From: Leptodontidium sp. MPI-SDFR-AT-0119 | Taxonomy: Eukaryota; Ascomycota; Leotiomycetes; Helotiales; Leptodontidiaceae | DNA: 64,000 bases | Assembly (NCBI GenBank): GCA_020726505.1 | Contig: JAHLEZ010000030.1 | Location: forward strand, 62,001 to 126,000 | Reading direction: 5' to 3' | Part shown: positions 10,201 through 20,709 of the stretch, one piece after another | How the letters are laid out: every line of letters begins with the position of its first letter | Position numbering within the stretch: position 1 is the first letter of the stretch | Made by a program: the position numbers and the translations under genes | The notes under the pieces: model-generated | The model's input: the letters and a program-made list of their open reading frames with translations, nothing else | The model's database searches: none | What the model was told of the DNA's origin: nothing

Positions 10201-11930
10201 GCGTCTGCATCGGTAGCATATGCTTAGATATGCCCAAAATCAAGACGCCGCACCTCAAATCCCGCCCTCCAAATCCTGCCCCTCCCAGTACTTATTATAA
10301 GGGCATATCCTTAAATCTGCGTATGCCTAAAATCAAGAAGGTCACACCCTTACCCCCCACTCCCACCCTCCTTTTTCGCATCTGTCTCGCTTGTCTTTGC
10401 GGCATATGCTTAAATCTGCATATCCCCAAAATCAAGAATATCGCACCCCACCCCACCTCTGTCCCGGCACTGTCTTGCTTGTTTTTGGGGTATATGCTTA
10501 AATCTGCGTGTTCTTGAATTAAATCTGTAAAAATTGTCCCCTATTGCCGTCGCTTATCTCGAGGGTATATGCTTAAATCTGCGTATGCCTGAAATCAAGA
10601 CGGTCGCACCCCCAACCCCTTCCCAGCACTTGTCTCGCTCGTCTTTGGGTCATATGCTTAATCTATGTATACCTCAAAACCGATTCAGCAGCGACGCCCC
10701 CCACTTTGTCTCGAAAGCATATGCCCAAACTTTTATGTCTCAAGAAGGATTTCCTTGCGGATTTCCTCGGCGTCACTTGTCGCGAGGCCACATACCGAAA
10801 GCTGCTTATGCCTAAAACCAAGTCTGCACAAATGCATTGTCCGGTCGCTTAAGACAGACGCAAATATAAGCATATCCCGCCCGAGACAAGCGACCGTGGT
10901 GGGAGCCCTTTCTGCAGACTCGGTACCAAGCATATGCAGATTTAAAGTGAGAGCGTATGCTTAGATCTACGTATGCCTGCCTAGAATCAAGGCTGCACAG
11001 AATGCTGTATACCACCCCTTTCCTAGCCCTTGTCTTGGGAGCATATTCCTAAATCTGCGTATGTTGAAATTGAGTTGTCATAAAACAGCGTCCCTCACCG
11101 CTGGTCGCTTGGTTCGGGGGCATATCCTTACATATTCGTATACTCGAAACCATGTCGGGAGAGGGATTTTCCTCAGAGTCGTTTCACGGCACACTTGTCA
11201 CTAGGACATATATCTAAATCTGCGTATACTTAGGAACTGAGTTTGCTTAAACCATGCCTACAAAAAAGCATCATTGGGTCGCTTATCCTAGGTGCATATG
11301 CTTAAATCACGAAGGCCATAACGTCACCGTCTTCATGGCACTTGTCTCGGCGGCATATGTCTAATTTGCGTGTCCTTAAAATCGAGTCTACAGGAAAGGC
11401 GCCGCCACCCCTTGCCCCTTTGTCACTTGTCTTGATGGAACATGCGTACATCTGCGTACAATTTGTGAGCAGAGTGTTTGCTCTTGTGACAAGGACGCCG
11501 GGAAAACCTCTGAGAAAAACCTTCTCGAGAGTCAGTTTTGGGCACATAGATTTAAGCTTAGGGCCCCGAGATAAGCCACGGTTGCGGGGAAGTCTGATGC
11601 AGACTCAATCTAAAGCATACGCAGATTTAAGCATAGTCTTCCGAGACGTGTGATGTAGAGGATACTTCTGTGCAGAATTAAGTCTATGCATTTATAGATT
11701 TAAGTATATGTCCTTGTGTGATGCTGGGAAACTCTTGACAAAATCCTTCCTCACATTCAGTTGTAGGCATCGGAATATTCAACCATATTCACCCGAGACA
11801 GGCTACGGTGGGGCATTATTTTATACAGATTCAATCTAGGCATACGGAATTTAAGTATATACCTGCATAACAGCGACGCCGAGAAAATCCTCACATAATG
11901 TTAAGGGAGTTCTCAATTTATAATGAGATT
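7230..11930 (+). repeat. Satellite array with interrupted-palindrome units
   Basis: Tandem units of about 80-102 bp, best conserved at 7805-9540 and 9886-10520, more decayed toward both edges. Each unit has two parts. One is an interrupted palindrome with 9-bp arms GGCATATGC and GCATATGCC around an 8-bp spacer TTAAATCT (or its reverse, AGATTTAA). The other is a strongly strand-asymmetric linker, about 60 nt, reading AAAATCAAAAATGTCGCACC, then a C/T-rich run, then TGTCTCGCTTGTCTTTGCGG. Units sometimes carry the palindrome flipped (8467, 9535). Higher-order duplications exist: 7836-8000 with 8781-8930, and 8316-8490 with 9381-9554. Function is unknown. Confidence 0.9.
9555..9885. mobile_element. 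331-bp MITE-like element inside the satellite
   Basis: The satellite is interrupted by a non-satellite segment bounded by a perfect 17-bp terminal inverted repeat, CCCCTTAACTGCCAGAA at 9555..9571 and its complement at 9869..9885. The left flank ends AAGTAT and the right flank begins ATATGCTC. An uninterrupted unit at about 8480 reads AAGTATATGCTC, so insertion duplicated 2 bp (AT, or TA depending on the boundary). No transposase is encoded, so it is non-autonomous. The size and 2-bp duplication suggest mobilisation by a Tc1/mariner or pogo-type transposase. A short direct repeat CCTGAAGACC lies near the left end. Confidence 0.85.
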
Positions 11931-12351
11931 TAAGTGTACGAAAATTTAACTCTTAGAAAGGCTGATTAGCGATCTAGATGGCTGTAACTATCCTAAAAGA
12001 GAGCACTTTTGAGATTGTTCCAGAACGCGCGCAGGGATGGACCTGGGCTAACTGCATCTTAGACGTACTCAGGGACGCTAGATCACGTCGAGCGAAGAGA
12101 CTGTGCCATTGCTCAGGAAAAGGAAGCCTGGTTGCGGGCAAGTGTCCATCTGAAGGTGACACATGGTGCGAAATTGGTGCAAGTACCGTAAGGAAAGAAG
12201 GTTGTCTTGGAATTCGTAACATAATCTTGTCAATTTATAATACTTTTCAGCCAGAGGCAAGCACAAGTAGCAAAACATTTTAATGAGAAATATAAAAAAA
12301 TCTGGTAACTCTTCAGGTGCTTGCTTCCTCATAATTATCTTCTACCAAGGA
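11931..12351. other. Intergenic
   Basis: AT-rich spacer between the satellite and the 3' end of the chitinase gene. A 101-codon frame at 11978..12283 (+) has no recognisable features and is probably chance. Confidence 0.5.
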
Positions 12352-14204
12352 TCATTTTCGCGTGGCAAAGACAACAGTTACTATGGTTGTCGTGGCAACA
12401 GGAATATTCGTGGTTATGGTCGTATATACGATAGATCGACCAAGCGTTTGTGTGACGAAGGATTTACACGGTATGGAACCTTCAGAGCTACAAGTAGTTG
12501 ATTCCCAGATTCCTGAACGTGAGGCCGAAGATGTTGAAGATGTTGAAGATGTTGAAGATGTTGAAGATGTTGAAGACGTTGGTGTTGAAGATGTTGAAGA
12601 TGCTGAAGATTCTGAAGGTGTTGAAGACGTTGGTGTTGAAGATCTTGAAGATCTTGAAGATCCTGAAGATCCTGAAGATGTTGAAGATAACATTGATAAC
12701 CATGAAAGTGGTAGCGAGATAAGTCCGGGGTATGTGCCCACATCGTACGGCACTTGTGTTGTGCAAACTATGCTGGAATGCGTTTGTGGTTCGGTGGACG
12801 AAGAAAATTCTGACCCGATAGAGGTAGTCACCGATGGACTTTGTGAGATAGGTGGGTTGCGAACGTTGTCGTATGAAGAGTCCGGGAAATCCAAATTATT
12901 CGCTGCTTGCTGAATACAGCTTCCTAGCTCGAGAACTACATTTTCAACTAGACTGTCCCCTCCGTTCTTGTCTGCACTGCTTTCCCACCACATTGCACCT
13001 CCTAGATTCATACTCTTGATCCACCGAGCTTTTTGACGACCAACTTCCACGGTATCATAGCTGATCAATTCCTGCTTGGTTGGATCCCAACTATAGCTTG
13101 CTCCAAGCTTCTCATCGTAGATCTCGGAAGAGCCATCCATGGGCAGCGACTTGTAGTCGTACACCCCCGCTTCCCAAGTACCAGCACCTACGGCCCCGAA
13201 CGATTGTCCAAGGCCCGTAGTCTTCGTAAACGACCGGCCGTAAATAGGCATACCTAGGACAATTTTGTCGGACGCCACGCCGTGAGAAGTGTAGTAGTCA
13301 ACACTGGACTTAGTATCAAAAGGAGTGGAGGCATCTCCGGCAGAGAACAGGTTCGCTTGGTGACCTGTGATCTTGGGAACTAACCAGCTCCCCGCGTAAT
13401 CATATGCCATCAAGTTCCAAAAGTCGAGATATTGGTCCATGGATTCCATGTCTAGTTTTCGATAGTTTGAAGGGCCTGCTGGCGCAGCGAATGTAAGTTC
13501 AAAGTGATACTTTGTGTGCAAGGAGTCGCCATATTGATCGAGTTGTTCTCTGGTCTCTTTTAAGAGTAGCACAAGATCGGCGGCCTCAGCTTCATCAACA
13601 GGATACTCCCAGTTGATATCTAGGCCGTCAAGTCCAAGGTTCTTGACGAGATCCAGAGCAGAGGAAGCAAACAAAGTCCGACCCTGTTCCGACGAAGCAG
13701 GGCCCGCAAAGTTTTGAGAGTATGTCGCACCACCGATAGAGAGAAGGACCTTCAGGTTCCGATTCTTCTTGAGAGAATGTAATTGTCCCAGACAACCGTA
13801 GAGCTGAGCTCCTGTCTGATTTGCCGTCAGGTCGTCAAATTGATTGGAAGTATCAGCCTCTGGATCAGAGAGGAAACTGGAGTGATATTAGCGAACGAAG
13901 CTGCTGGTCTGACGGGAATCTAACACTTGTCCTGTGATCGGATTTATATTTGCAAAGGCATACAGCACATGAGTAAGCTGGTCAACGGGTAAGTCCTTGG
14001 GAAAGAATTTTCTCTGGTAAATGTCCCTTGATATTTAGCTTCTGTTCATATCGGAATAAAAAGAACTAACCAGTTAGCGTAATAAGCTGCTGTGCGATAT
14101 CTGGAACAGCTGGAACTCTCTTGCCGCTTCGCTTCTTGTATCCCACTGCACCACGATACGAAACACAGCACGGTAAGAGCAGGGAGTTTCAAAGTCCTCC
14201 ACAT
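12352..14204 (-). CDS. Secreted GH18 chitinase with Ser/Thr-rich tail
   Basis: Three exons on the minus strand: 14204..14071, 14026..13925, 13876..12352 (introns 44 and 48 nt with GCTAA branch sites); 586 residues. The start [19 protein letters not shown] gives a signal peptide, so I chose it over an upstream in-frame ATG. GH18 landmarks appear in order: [31 protein letters not shown] (SxGG), [10 protein letters not shown] at about residues 161-170, [18 protein letters not shown] and [12 protein letters not shown]. It should hydrolyse chitin in the wall or medium. The active-site motif DxxDxDxE has Asn at the third Asp; the acid Glu is kept, but lower activity is expected. The last about 150 residues are low-complexity Ser/Thr encoded partly by a microsatellite. 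A cell-wall or secreted location is likely. Confidence 0.9.
12526..12690. repeat. 9-bp/trinucleotide microsatellite in the chitinase tail
   Basis: Plus-strand runs of GATGTTGAA and close variants (GATGCTGAA, GATCTTGAA, GATCCTGAA). On the coding (minus) strand these give repeated Ser-Ser-Thr. Length changes in multiples of 3 bp would alter the tail without breaking the frame. Confidence 0.9.
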
Positions 14205-14864
14205 TGTGAGTTGATGATAGCCAAGCTTCAACTCACCTGCAAGGACTTCTGCGGAAAAGCATTTATATATTGTAGCCATATCTGACATTGACGGTAGCCT
14301 ATGTCTTGTTTCCGTAGGCTTAAAAGAGAATGTACTTCTGTATCCCAAGCTTATTCTTCTTTATTGATAGAGCACATCTCAAAATATTGACTGCATGATC
14401 AGAAGAGGCTTAACTTATTCTAGGCATACGTAGCTAGGTGGGCACCACATTAATGATTACAGTTACCAATATAAGTCTGTGCCAAATCAAAATGCTGCCG
14501 AGCATCGAAAGGTGGAATCATCAAACATGGCAGTCGGCAAGTCTGAGCCTGAAGCTCACCGGAACATTGACAAGTGCCGATACGGTTGGTTCCGAAAATG
14601 TTCCGTGGCTATTAACTTTAAGAAAGAATGACGTTCGGCACATATTCAGCTTTTGTCAAGTTTGAGAGCTTCTTTAAAACGCATTTTGAGGATGATTTGA
14701 AGTGTCCTATCTTCTATTGGTGTATACTAAAGCTAAGGAAGGAAGGTGGAGCATAAGGCTCAGAAAAAGTCTCATCTAACGAGCCAGTAACCCCGCTGGT
14801 CTAGCATATCGCGTGGCTCTCGACACAGAAGTAGCATTCATCATGACGGAGTCTCTCCATGTTT
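14205..14864. other. Intergenic, chitinase upstream region
   Basis: Contains the chitinase promoter and the 3' end of the next minus-strand gene. A 75-codon plus-strand frame at 14438 shows no features. No repeat was recognised. Confidence 0.5.
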
Positions 14865-15720
14865 CTACTGCCCGACACCTGAAAGGCCATCTGGAAGCGA
14901 CACGAGCATATCGACTCCCCTGTAGCTTACAGCCGAGGCATTATTAAAATCAACACATCCTCTACCGATTTGGCCCAGGGTGAGGTAAGCCACGCCAATA
15001 TCCCGGCCTTCCGTGCCGTAAAATCTATACTGAGTAGGATAATGTGGTAGTGAGACGTGGCACCCAGTCGAATTTTCAAAGCCGCCGAAATATCTCATAC
15101 TTTTGATATCTGGAGTTTCCCACAGTAATGGTGTGATGTGTCCGCCTGTGGATCCGATGGGTGCAATGACTGCTTCTCTAGAGTTGCAGTGAGGAGCTGG
15201 AAAGCCGCATATGTAGACTTGGCCACAGGAGGAGTTATTTGAACGCTCTATGACAGCGGAGGGGCTTCCGAGGAGAGCAGCTGCCTGGAGGCCGCGACTC
15301 AGCACAGATACTACAACACTTGCTCTGGAGTGGGGTCAGAGGAATATCACACAAGGCCATTGGGATTTAGCTTACGTGAAAGCCTTGGAGTACATACTTG
15401 CGATGCTGTGAAGCTGAATTTGGGCGGGGCTGGATGTTCTTAAATACTGAATCAAGTCACGAACATCAATTTTTCCAACAGGCATGATTAAATAACACAA
15501 GTGCAAAAAGGTCCGTGGCCATTTCCCCCCGTTAATCAGGAATAGTCCTATTTCTCCACGACCAAGTTGTGTCATGTCGCTACTCATGTCAATTGGAAGC
15601 GCTTGTCGAATGCCTTCTAGATGAGGAAGATCCCGAGAAAGGAACAAGAAATGCTTTTGATTTCACGTAAGACGAGTAAGAACACCAACAGTCTCACATC
15701 ACAGAGCGGGGTAGTCTCAT
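14865..15720 (-). CDS. Unrecognised protein, three exons
   Basis: Model: 15720..15703 (18 nt), 15653..15376 and 15324..14865, with introns of 49 and 51 nt; total 756 nt, 251 residues. The tiny first exon (MRLPRS) supplies the only ATG in frame, because the next exon is preceded by a stop. I do not recognise the protein. The middle contains an Ala/Val/Leu-rich stretch (TASVVVSVLSRGLQAAALLG) that could be a membrane segment. After it come several Cys and Gly residues (CGQVYICGFPAPHC, GSTGG, FGGFENSTGCH) and N-glycosylation-like NxS/T sites, compatible with an extracellular part. The frame closes neatly over all exons, which supports a real gene, but the first exon is the weakest part. Confidence 0.5.
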
Positions 15721-15812
15721 CGAGAGAAGAAGCGTCAAAAATGGAAAAACTATGATTCAGGCGAGTCTTCTATCAACATCTCAATACCCGGGTGCGTTGC
15801 CAGTACCACTCC

Positions 15813-16579
15813 TCAGAACAAGCTGGGAGATTTGGAGCTCTTCCTCATGTCCAGCCCAAACGGTACCTCGAAAGAGGTTCCGGCATCAAGCGGTGTGCCG
15901 CCACTCTCGAGGATGGGAAATGGAGGTAGAATCCTCTTCCCCGACCTCCCTGCTCGTGTTTGCTTGTGAGCTGGCATAGCGCTCCCTCCATAATTTCCCG
16001 GCTTCTTTCCCGACACGAGCGCTTTGATGAACGCTGGAGGTGGAACTCGATCCGCTGGACGACGTGCCGCAAGCTTGTGAACTTTCGCTTTGGTAGGAGT
16101 GGTTCTTGTCTGTTTCTTTCTGAGCTTGATATTCTTCATCGTTCTTCTCTTTGCCTTCCTCTCTCTACCACTATCTTCGTCGTCATCCTCGTTTGTGTCC
16201 TCGTCGGTCGTGAAGTCATCCATGTTGAGCGATTCTGCAACCATGTCTGGATAATTCCGTTTCTGCCAAAGCATTAGAAGAGCTACTAGATCCGGGAAGA
16301 AGGACGTACCAGCGAGGATATAGAATCAAGATCCCCTTGGGCCGTCTGAAGCAGGTAGACCTTCTTACTTGCATTGTCTATGATTTTGAACTCAATATCA
16401 CAAAACGGCCACACTTTCTTCAGCTGCACAATCTTTTTATGCATGCCCCACTTTCTCTTGAGGAAACTGGCGCGTTCCGTCTTCATCCAATGTTCTGCGA
16501 CAATGTTGTCGGCTTCGGCCATGTTCCGCGAGGTATTGGCTGAAGACATCTGATCACAATTGCTGGTGAGCTCAACCAC
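15813..16579 (-). CDS. Possible divergent MADS-box-like protein
   Basis: Exons 16579..16310 and 16262..15813 with a 47-nt intron (CTAAT branch); 239 residues, or 229 from the second Met at 16549. The segment FLKRKWGMHKKIVQLKKVW followed by CDIEFKIIDNASKKVYLLQ resembles the SRF/MADS core: a basic helix with the K-R-K-x-G-x-x-K-K pattern, then a Cys-Asp and two hydrophobic strands. The rest is an acidic stretch (DEDTNEDDDED) and Lys/Arg-rich sequence ending in Ser/Pro-rich sequence, consistent with a nuclear protein. If the call is right, it binds DNA as a dimer. The resemblance is by eye and the usual N-terminal extension is poorly conserved. Alternative: an unrelated basic nuclear protein. 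Confidence 0.5.
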
Positions 16580-16882
16580 GGTTATGCCTGGAAAGACTCC
16601 TGACTTATATTGTCACGGAATTGGTAGCTTGTGCAAGTTCGGTCATACGACCTTGCGGTTCGGCAATTTATTCGAGCAGATTCCTATTTAAGCAGCCTAT
16701 TTAAGCAGACACCGATTCAAGCAGACTCCCAAAGCATGTGCACATTTGTGGCAGTTACAGGAATAAGCGAAAGCCGATTTTTATTTTTTTGCCAAGGATG
16801 ACGAGCTCCGTCGATCACCACCGAGTCGTGCAGCGGCACAGCGATGCTCTCGTCTACGAGACCCATATTGGGATAGGCGCTA
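16580..16882. other. Intergenic
   Basis: About 300 bp between two minus-strand genes. At 16689-16723 it contains a short direct repeat (TTTAAGCAG, CCTATTTAAGCAGAC). Nothing else was recognised. Confidence 0.5.
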
Positions 16883-17266
16883 TCACGTCCGACTCCACCA
16901 CTTCCCGTCCAACGTGCGACGCCGGTCCTCCTCTGCTGCCTCCTGGGCAGCATGACACTTGAGCATACTCTTTTCCATAAGTTCTATCCCAAATTTCACA
17001 TCTGTCGGCAAATCTTTGAACGCCTCCTGTATCTGCTGATGAAACCTTATCTCTAATCGCAACCGACCATTCTCCCTCGTCAGTTCTTCGATTCTTCGTG
17101 ACAAGTCCGGGGTGGGCTCCTTCTTCGCAGCTTCCAAGAGCTCATGGGTTGCCTCTAGTGCGACAGTCCTGCCATCCACTTGTCTGATCATCCGATCAAC
17201 CGGGCTAGGCTCTATGGGCTTGTCTGACGCAACTGTCTTCGTTGACGATCGAGTGGCTCGGCGCAT
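16883..17266 (-). CDS. Small coiled-coil protein (family member 1)
   Basis: Single exon, 127 residues. Residues 1-30 are Ser/Thr/Arg-rich. From about residue 30 the sequence is a predicted coiled coil (EATHELLEAAKKE, RRIEELTRENGRLRLEIRF), then FHQQIQEAF and a Glu/Arg-rich end. The segment ENGRLRLEIRFHQQ aligns by eye with ENSILQEAVAQYQ in the gene at 20054, so the two are probably paralogues. No enzymatic motif is present. A role as a protein-interaction module is the most that can be said. Confidence 0.6.
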   Translation of the reverse strand: MRRATRSSTKTVASDKPIEPSPVDRMIRQVDGRTVALEATHELLEAAKKEPTPDLSRRIEELTRENGRLRLEIRFHQQIQEAFKDLPTDVKFGIELMEKSMLKCHAAQEAAEEDRRRTLDGKWWSRT

Positions 17267-17583
17267 GATTGTGATGATCGGTGCTTTTCTGGTGGATGTG
17301 ATGCTAGAGTGTGATGCTGGAGGAATGGTCTTTTGTTGTTGTGTTGAGGGAACTGGGCGACATGTCTGGCTCTTTATCTATTCTCGAGACGAAGCGGTCT
17401 CCAAGCTATTACCTGACCTGAAGATTCATTGCCCTCAGGGAAATATCGTTTTGGGACAGTGCCTACTTCAGAGGGGGATTCTCCATTCAGGCATATCGAA
17501 GTTTGGGGAGATTCAAGAGGTTGATGACTGCACGTGCTATGGCTCACTCTGCACTTGATCTATTTGACGCACGACTAACGAAG
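17267..17583. other. Intergenic
   Basis: Short spacer upstream of the previous gene and at the 3' end of the next. No feature recognised. Confidence 0.5.
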
Positions 17584-18408
17584 TTACAGTGGTTCTTTCT
17601 TCCCTTCCTGCTGAGGCTTTTGCTTCTTAGACTTCTTCGCCTTCCTTCCCCCCTCAGTTTCCTTGATGAGCTTCCGAGGCTTCCGGTTGGTAACAGGGGG
17701 TGCCTGGTGCGCGACCGGGGTTGTGGTGCTGATCGACGCATCTGGAGAGCAGCCATTGTTGGCTGTTGGTTTGGGGGACGGATTGAGGCACTTGTCGACC
17801 GTCACGAATGTGAAGGAGTCTGGACTTCCTGCCTCGTCCGATACGAGAATTTCATGCCCCCATAGGAGCTCTGTTCGCTCCTTAGATGACGTGACAAGGT
17901 TTTCGGCAGCACTCTCGTAGGTGGAAAGTTTTGTAGCCATGGATTCAATCATGCTCTCGTGGCGTCGAACTTCCTCTCGCAGCATCTCGTTAATCATGTG
18001 CAGTGTGTCCATCTCAATTCGGGTCCTCTTGCCCTCCTCTTCAAGTGATAGCCGGATCGGCGCACATTCACTGTGAAGGTGCTGCTCTAGCTGGAGATGT
18101 CGTTGGAATGCCATTCGCGACTGCATCTCGTTGTTTCGCGCGGTCTCGCTCTCATACAGCGCCGATCGGGTAGCTTCATTGTCCTCCATGCTTACCCGTA
18201 GCTTCTTTTCAAGACAGGAGAGCTGTTCGTTAGCTAGGTCCATCTGCGCCTGGAATCTGCTGATGATCTCTTCGTCATGGTGGAATAGGCAAGCGTGGCT
18301 CTCGGAGGTGAGAGCAATCATCTACGAAAGGTTAGCCCGATAGCTCCCGAAGAGGGAGGACTGATCAACGTTTGGTTGGCTCATAAGGGACGGGTCAAGA
18401 TGTTCCAT
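17584..18408 (-). CDS. Coiled-coil protein (family member 2)
   Basis: Exon 1, 18408..18370, codes MEHLDPSLMSQPN. A 48-nt intron with a GCTAAC branch follows, then exon 2 at 18321..17584; 258 residues. Residues about 20-145 are a long heptad-rich coiled coil (MDLANEQLSCLEKKLRVSM, MLREEVRRHESMIESMATKL). The C-terminal 100 residues are Ser/Thr/Pro-rich and end in a Lys-rich tail (GGRKAKKSKKQK) that could be a nuclear signal. Function unknown. The splice model is strong because donor, branch, acceptor and frame all agree. Confidence 0.7.
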
Positions 18409-19180
18409 GGCTGTAGCTAGTCAGTCTGTCTGTCAAGCCTCGATCCAATCCAGTCTTCCCTTTTATGTCCGGGCCATTCGCAGCGAAATTCCGCCTCCAA
18501 CGTGGGGATTGACTAGATCTGCACGTTGTTGGTCGCTCTTCTAGGCATATGCCTGGGTCTGCCGACGTTGACGAGCGGCTTTTTCGCGCATGTAACTTAG
18601 GAGGATCTTAGCAGATTCCGTTCCCAGCACACGCCAATGTGACACGAGATACGCGCTGGCGCTAATGCTAAGCTAATAATGTGTGATCGAGTCCCATAAC
18701 AGCCAATATTTTCAGTCGACAAGCGCAGGGATCGGCCGCGCGGCCGGGAGTCCACTGAATCGCGCAACTCCTGTCAATTCCACCTGCTGTACGGGACGCC
18801 TCCGGGTCGAGTCTGCCTTGCTGTAAGTGCGACCAAGAAGTTGAGTATCGCCATATGTCTATGTTGGAAGCAGCCATATGAGACGTATGAACTCTGGAAA
18901 ACAGAATAGAGCATGTCGCCTGGTAGCAGTGACGGAAAGGAAGAAGACTTTATTGTGAATAGCAACAATCCTACGTCATTTCTCATCCACGAGCTGCAGG
19001 TGGTCTGCTCGGGGCCACCTTGGCTGTTGGTATTTTGATTTTGTTGGTTTTCCATAGCTTTTACCAATCTACCGGGTCAGATAGATGAAGTCTTAAGCTG
19101 GCCACTGCCATGTCTGCCTCGGTTCTGCTCAAACACTCCCGGCGGCTCCTGACACTTCACTTTCGACCTCGTTTGCCTAG
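18409..19180. other. Intergenic between divergent genes
   Basis: Promoter region for the genes at 18408 (minus) and 19181 (plus). A lone satellite-like word GGCATATGCC is present near 18545. Plus and minus ORFs here have no coding character. Confidence 0.5.
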
Positions 19181-20009
19181 ATGAAAATGAATTCTGAATG
19201 GTCAGACCAAGCTGCACGTCGTTCTGGATTTTCGCAGCAAGCAGCACCACCTGACGATATCTGGTCGGAGAATGATGCGCTTCTGCCAGGTGTGCTCGAT
19301 GCGGACGTGCCATTCATGCAGCAATTCGAAGGCTCCTCGTTTCCAATAAGACCACCTCCCCAGAACTCTGGACCACAAGGCTACCGTGGACGATCAGCTC
19401 CACAGCCAAACCAGCCGGGCTATGGGCCTGTCAATGGAAGGAGTGGCAGTTCCTTGACCAGCGCTTCCGATCCTACCAGAAATCTCCATTCTCCATACTC
19501 GTGGGGCGTGGCAGACAACCAAGCATCCAAGCAACCGACTTCACGGGCTTTGGGAGGAGCACAAGATGATCTCCGGCGAGACTTTGATGACCTTCGGCGA
19601 CAGGTTGATACTCACAACCGTAAGCTCAACTTCCTCCACAGCGAGCTTACCAAGAACCACGACGAGGTTAAGGAAAGATGGGATGCGGTGGAGGAGAAGT
19701 GGAATAGCATCGACGAGAAAGTCATGAGGTACAACAATCCAGAGGATTTGTTCCGTGCGCTTGAAGAGAGGTTCAAAAGAACGTGAGAATTCCAGTCCAT
19801 GCCATGCTACAAGAATACGCACTGACTCCGCCAGAATGGATAAGAACAATCAAACTATTAAAAATTGGGTTCAACTTGCTGTGGAGGGGCCTGTTGAGCA
19901 TGACACGAATGGTGGCACAGGAGGATACAAGAACAGTACCTGGGGTGAACAGATGGAAGGTGGCGACGGTGCGAATCAAGATGGTGCTTCGTTTGATTTC
20001 TTGAAGTGA
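19181..20009 (+). CDS. Coiled-coil protein (family member 3)
   Basis: Exons 19181..19782 and 19835..20009 with a 52-nt intron (CTGAC branch); 258 residues. The N-terminal half is Pro/Gln/Ser/Gly-rich and probably disordered. Residues about 127-200 form a coiled coil (DLRRDFDDLRRQVDTHNRKL, LHSELTKNHDEVKERWDAVE). The C-terminal exon is Gly/Asn-rich (NGGTGGY). Unrecognised; length and coiled-coil content resemble its neighbours. The start could also be the third codon, a Met. Confidence 0.65.
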
Positions 20010-20053
20010 GTTTAGAGCCGAGTAAGATTTAGAGCCGAGAATGCGTCTTTCCT

Positions 20054-20503
20054 TCAAATCCAATTTCCCACCTCTGTTGTGTCTCTGACGCCCCACAGCG
20101 CAAGCCAATCCGCCTGCGCAATTGATATTCCTTCCTCACACTCCTCGAGTGAACAACGAAGCAAGAGTGCCGTATCAAAAGCTTCATCGAACATTTCTAG
20201 AATTGCATCCCAAGTCCGTTGGTACTGTGCAACCGCCTCCTGTAGTATCGAATTTTCCCTCTCAAGTTCCTCAATCGTATCCAGCTGCCCGTCTCTCATC
20301 AAGTCGTCCACTTGGTAAACTAGGTCCTGCAGTGCGAAGTGATCACTGTAGACGCTTGAACATGGGCGGGGAAAGTTCGATGGATTGGGTACATCCTCGT
20401 CAGATGTCTCCGAGGGGTCCATCTTCAGAAGACGAGCGGCGTCCTTCGGCGTCGCCGGCGGAGATCCTTCGAGATAAACCCATGCAGGGCTTAACTTTGA
20501 CAT
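20054..20503 (-). CDS. Small coiled-coil protein (family member 4)
   Basis: Single exon, 149 residues, convergent with the preceding gene with only 44 bp between stops. The first about 55 residues are Pro/Ser/Asp-rich. The middle (LDTIEELERENSILQEAVA, then QYQRTWDAILEMFDEAFDTA) is helical and coiled-coil-like and continues into CSLEECEEGISIAQADWLAL. It appears paralogous to the gene at 16883. Function unknown. Confidence 0.65.
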   Translation of the reverse strand: MSKLSPAWVYLEGSPPATPKDAARLLKMDPSETSDEDVPNPSNFPRPCSSVYSDHFALQDLVYQVDDLMRDGQLDTIEELERENSILQEAVAQYQRTWDAILEMFDEAFDTALLLRCSLEECEEGISIAQADWLALWGVRDTTEVGNWI

Positions 20504-20709
20504 TGTCTACAGAGAAGGGAAGCGGTTTGGTGCCTTGGGCGGCATCGGCGGAATTCTTCGAAATGAATCCCTGCCCTGGAAAAGGTTAAATGTGCGGCGC
20601 AGAAACTAGGCCAAAAAAAAATATTAACCTTTCATAGGGGTAGGGGTGGCGACTGATCTGGAGAAGCGGATGTAGGCTGGGGGCGTCAGATTTTACGTCA
20701 TTCTTATCA

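Noticed and set aside
7805..10520. CRISPR-like array
   Set aside because: Regular repeats with intervening sequence, but the linkers are themselves repeated, and the genome is eukaryotic.
12362..12913. Plus-strand ORF with Glu-Asp-Val repeats opposite the chitinase tail
   Set aside because: Antisense translation of the Ser/Thr microsatellite; no independent support.
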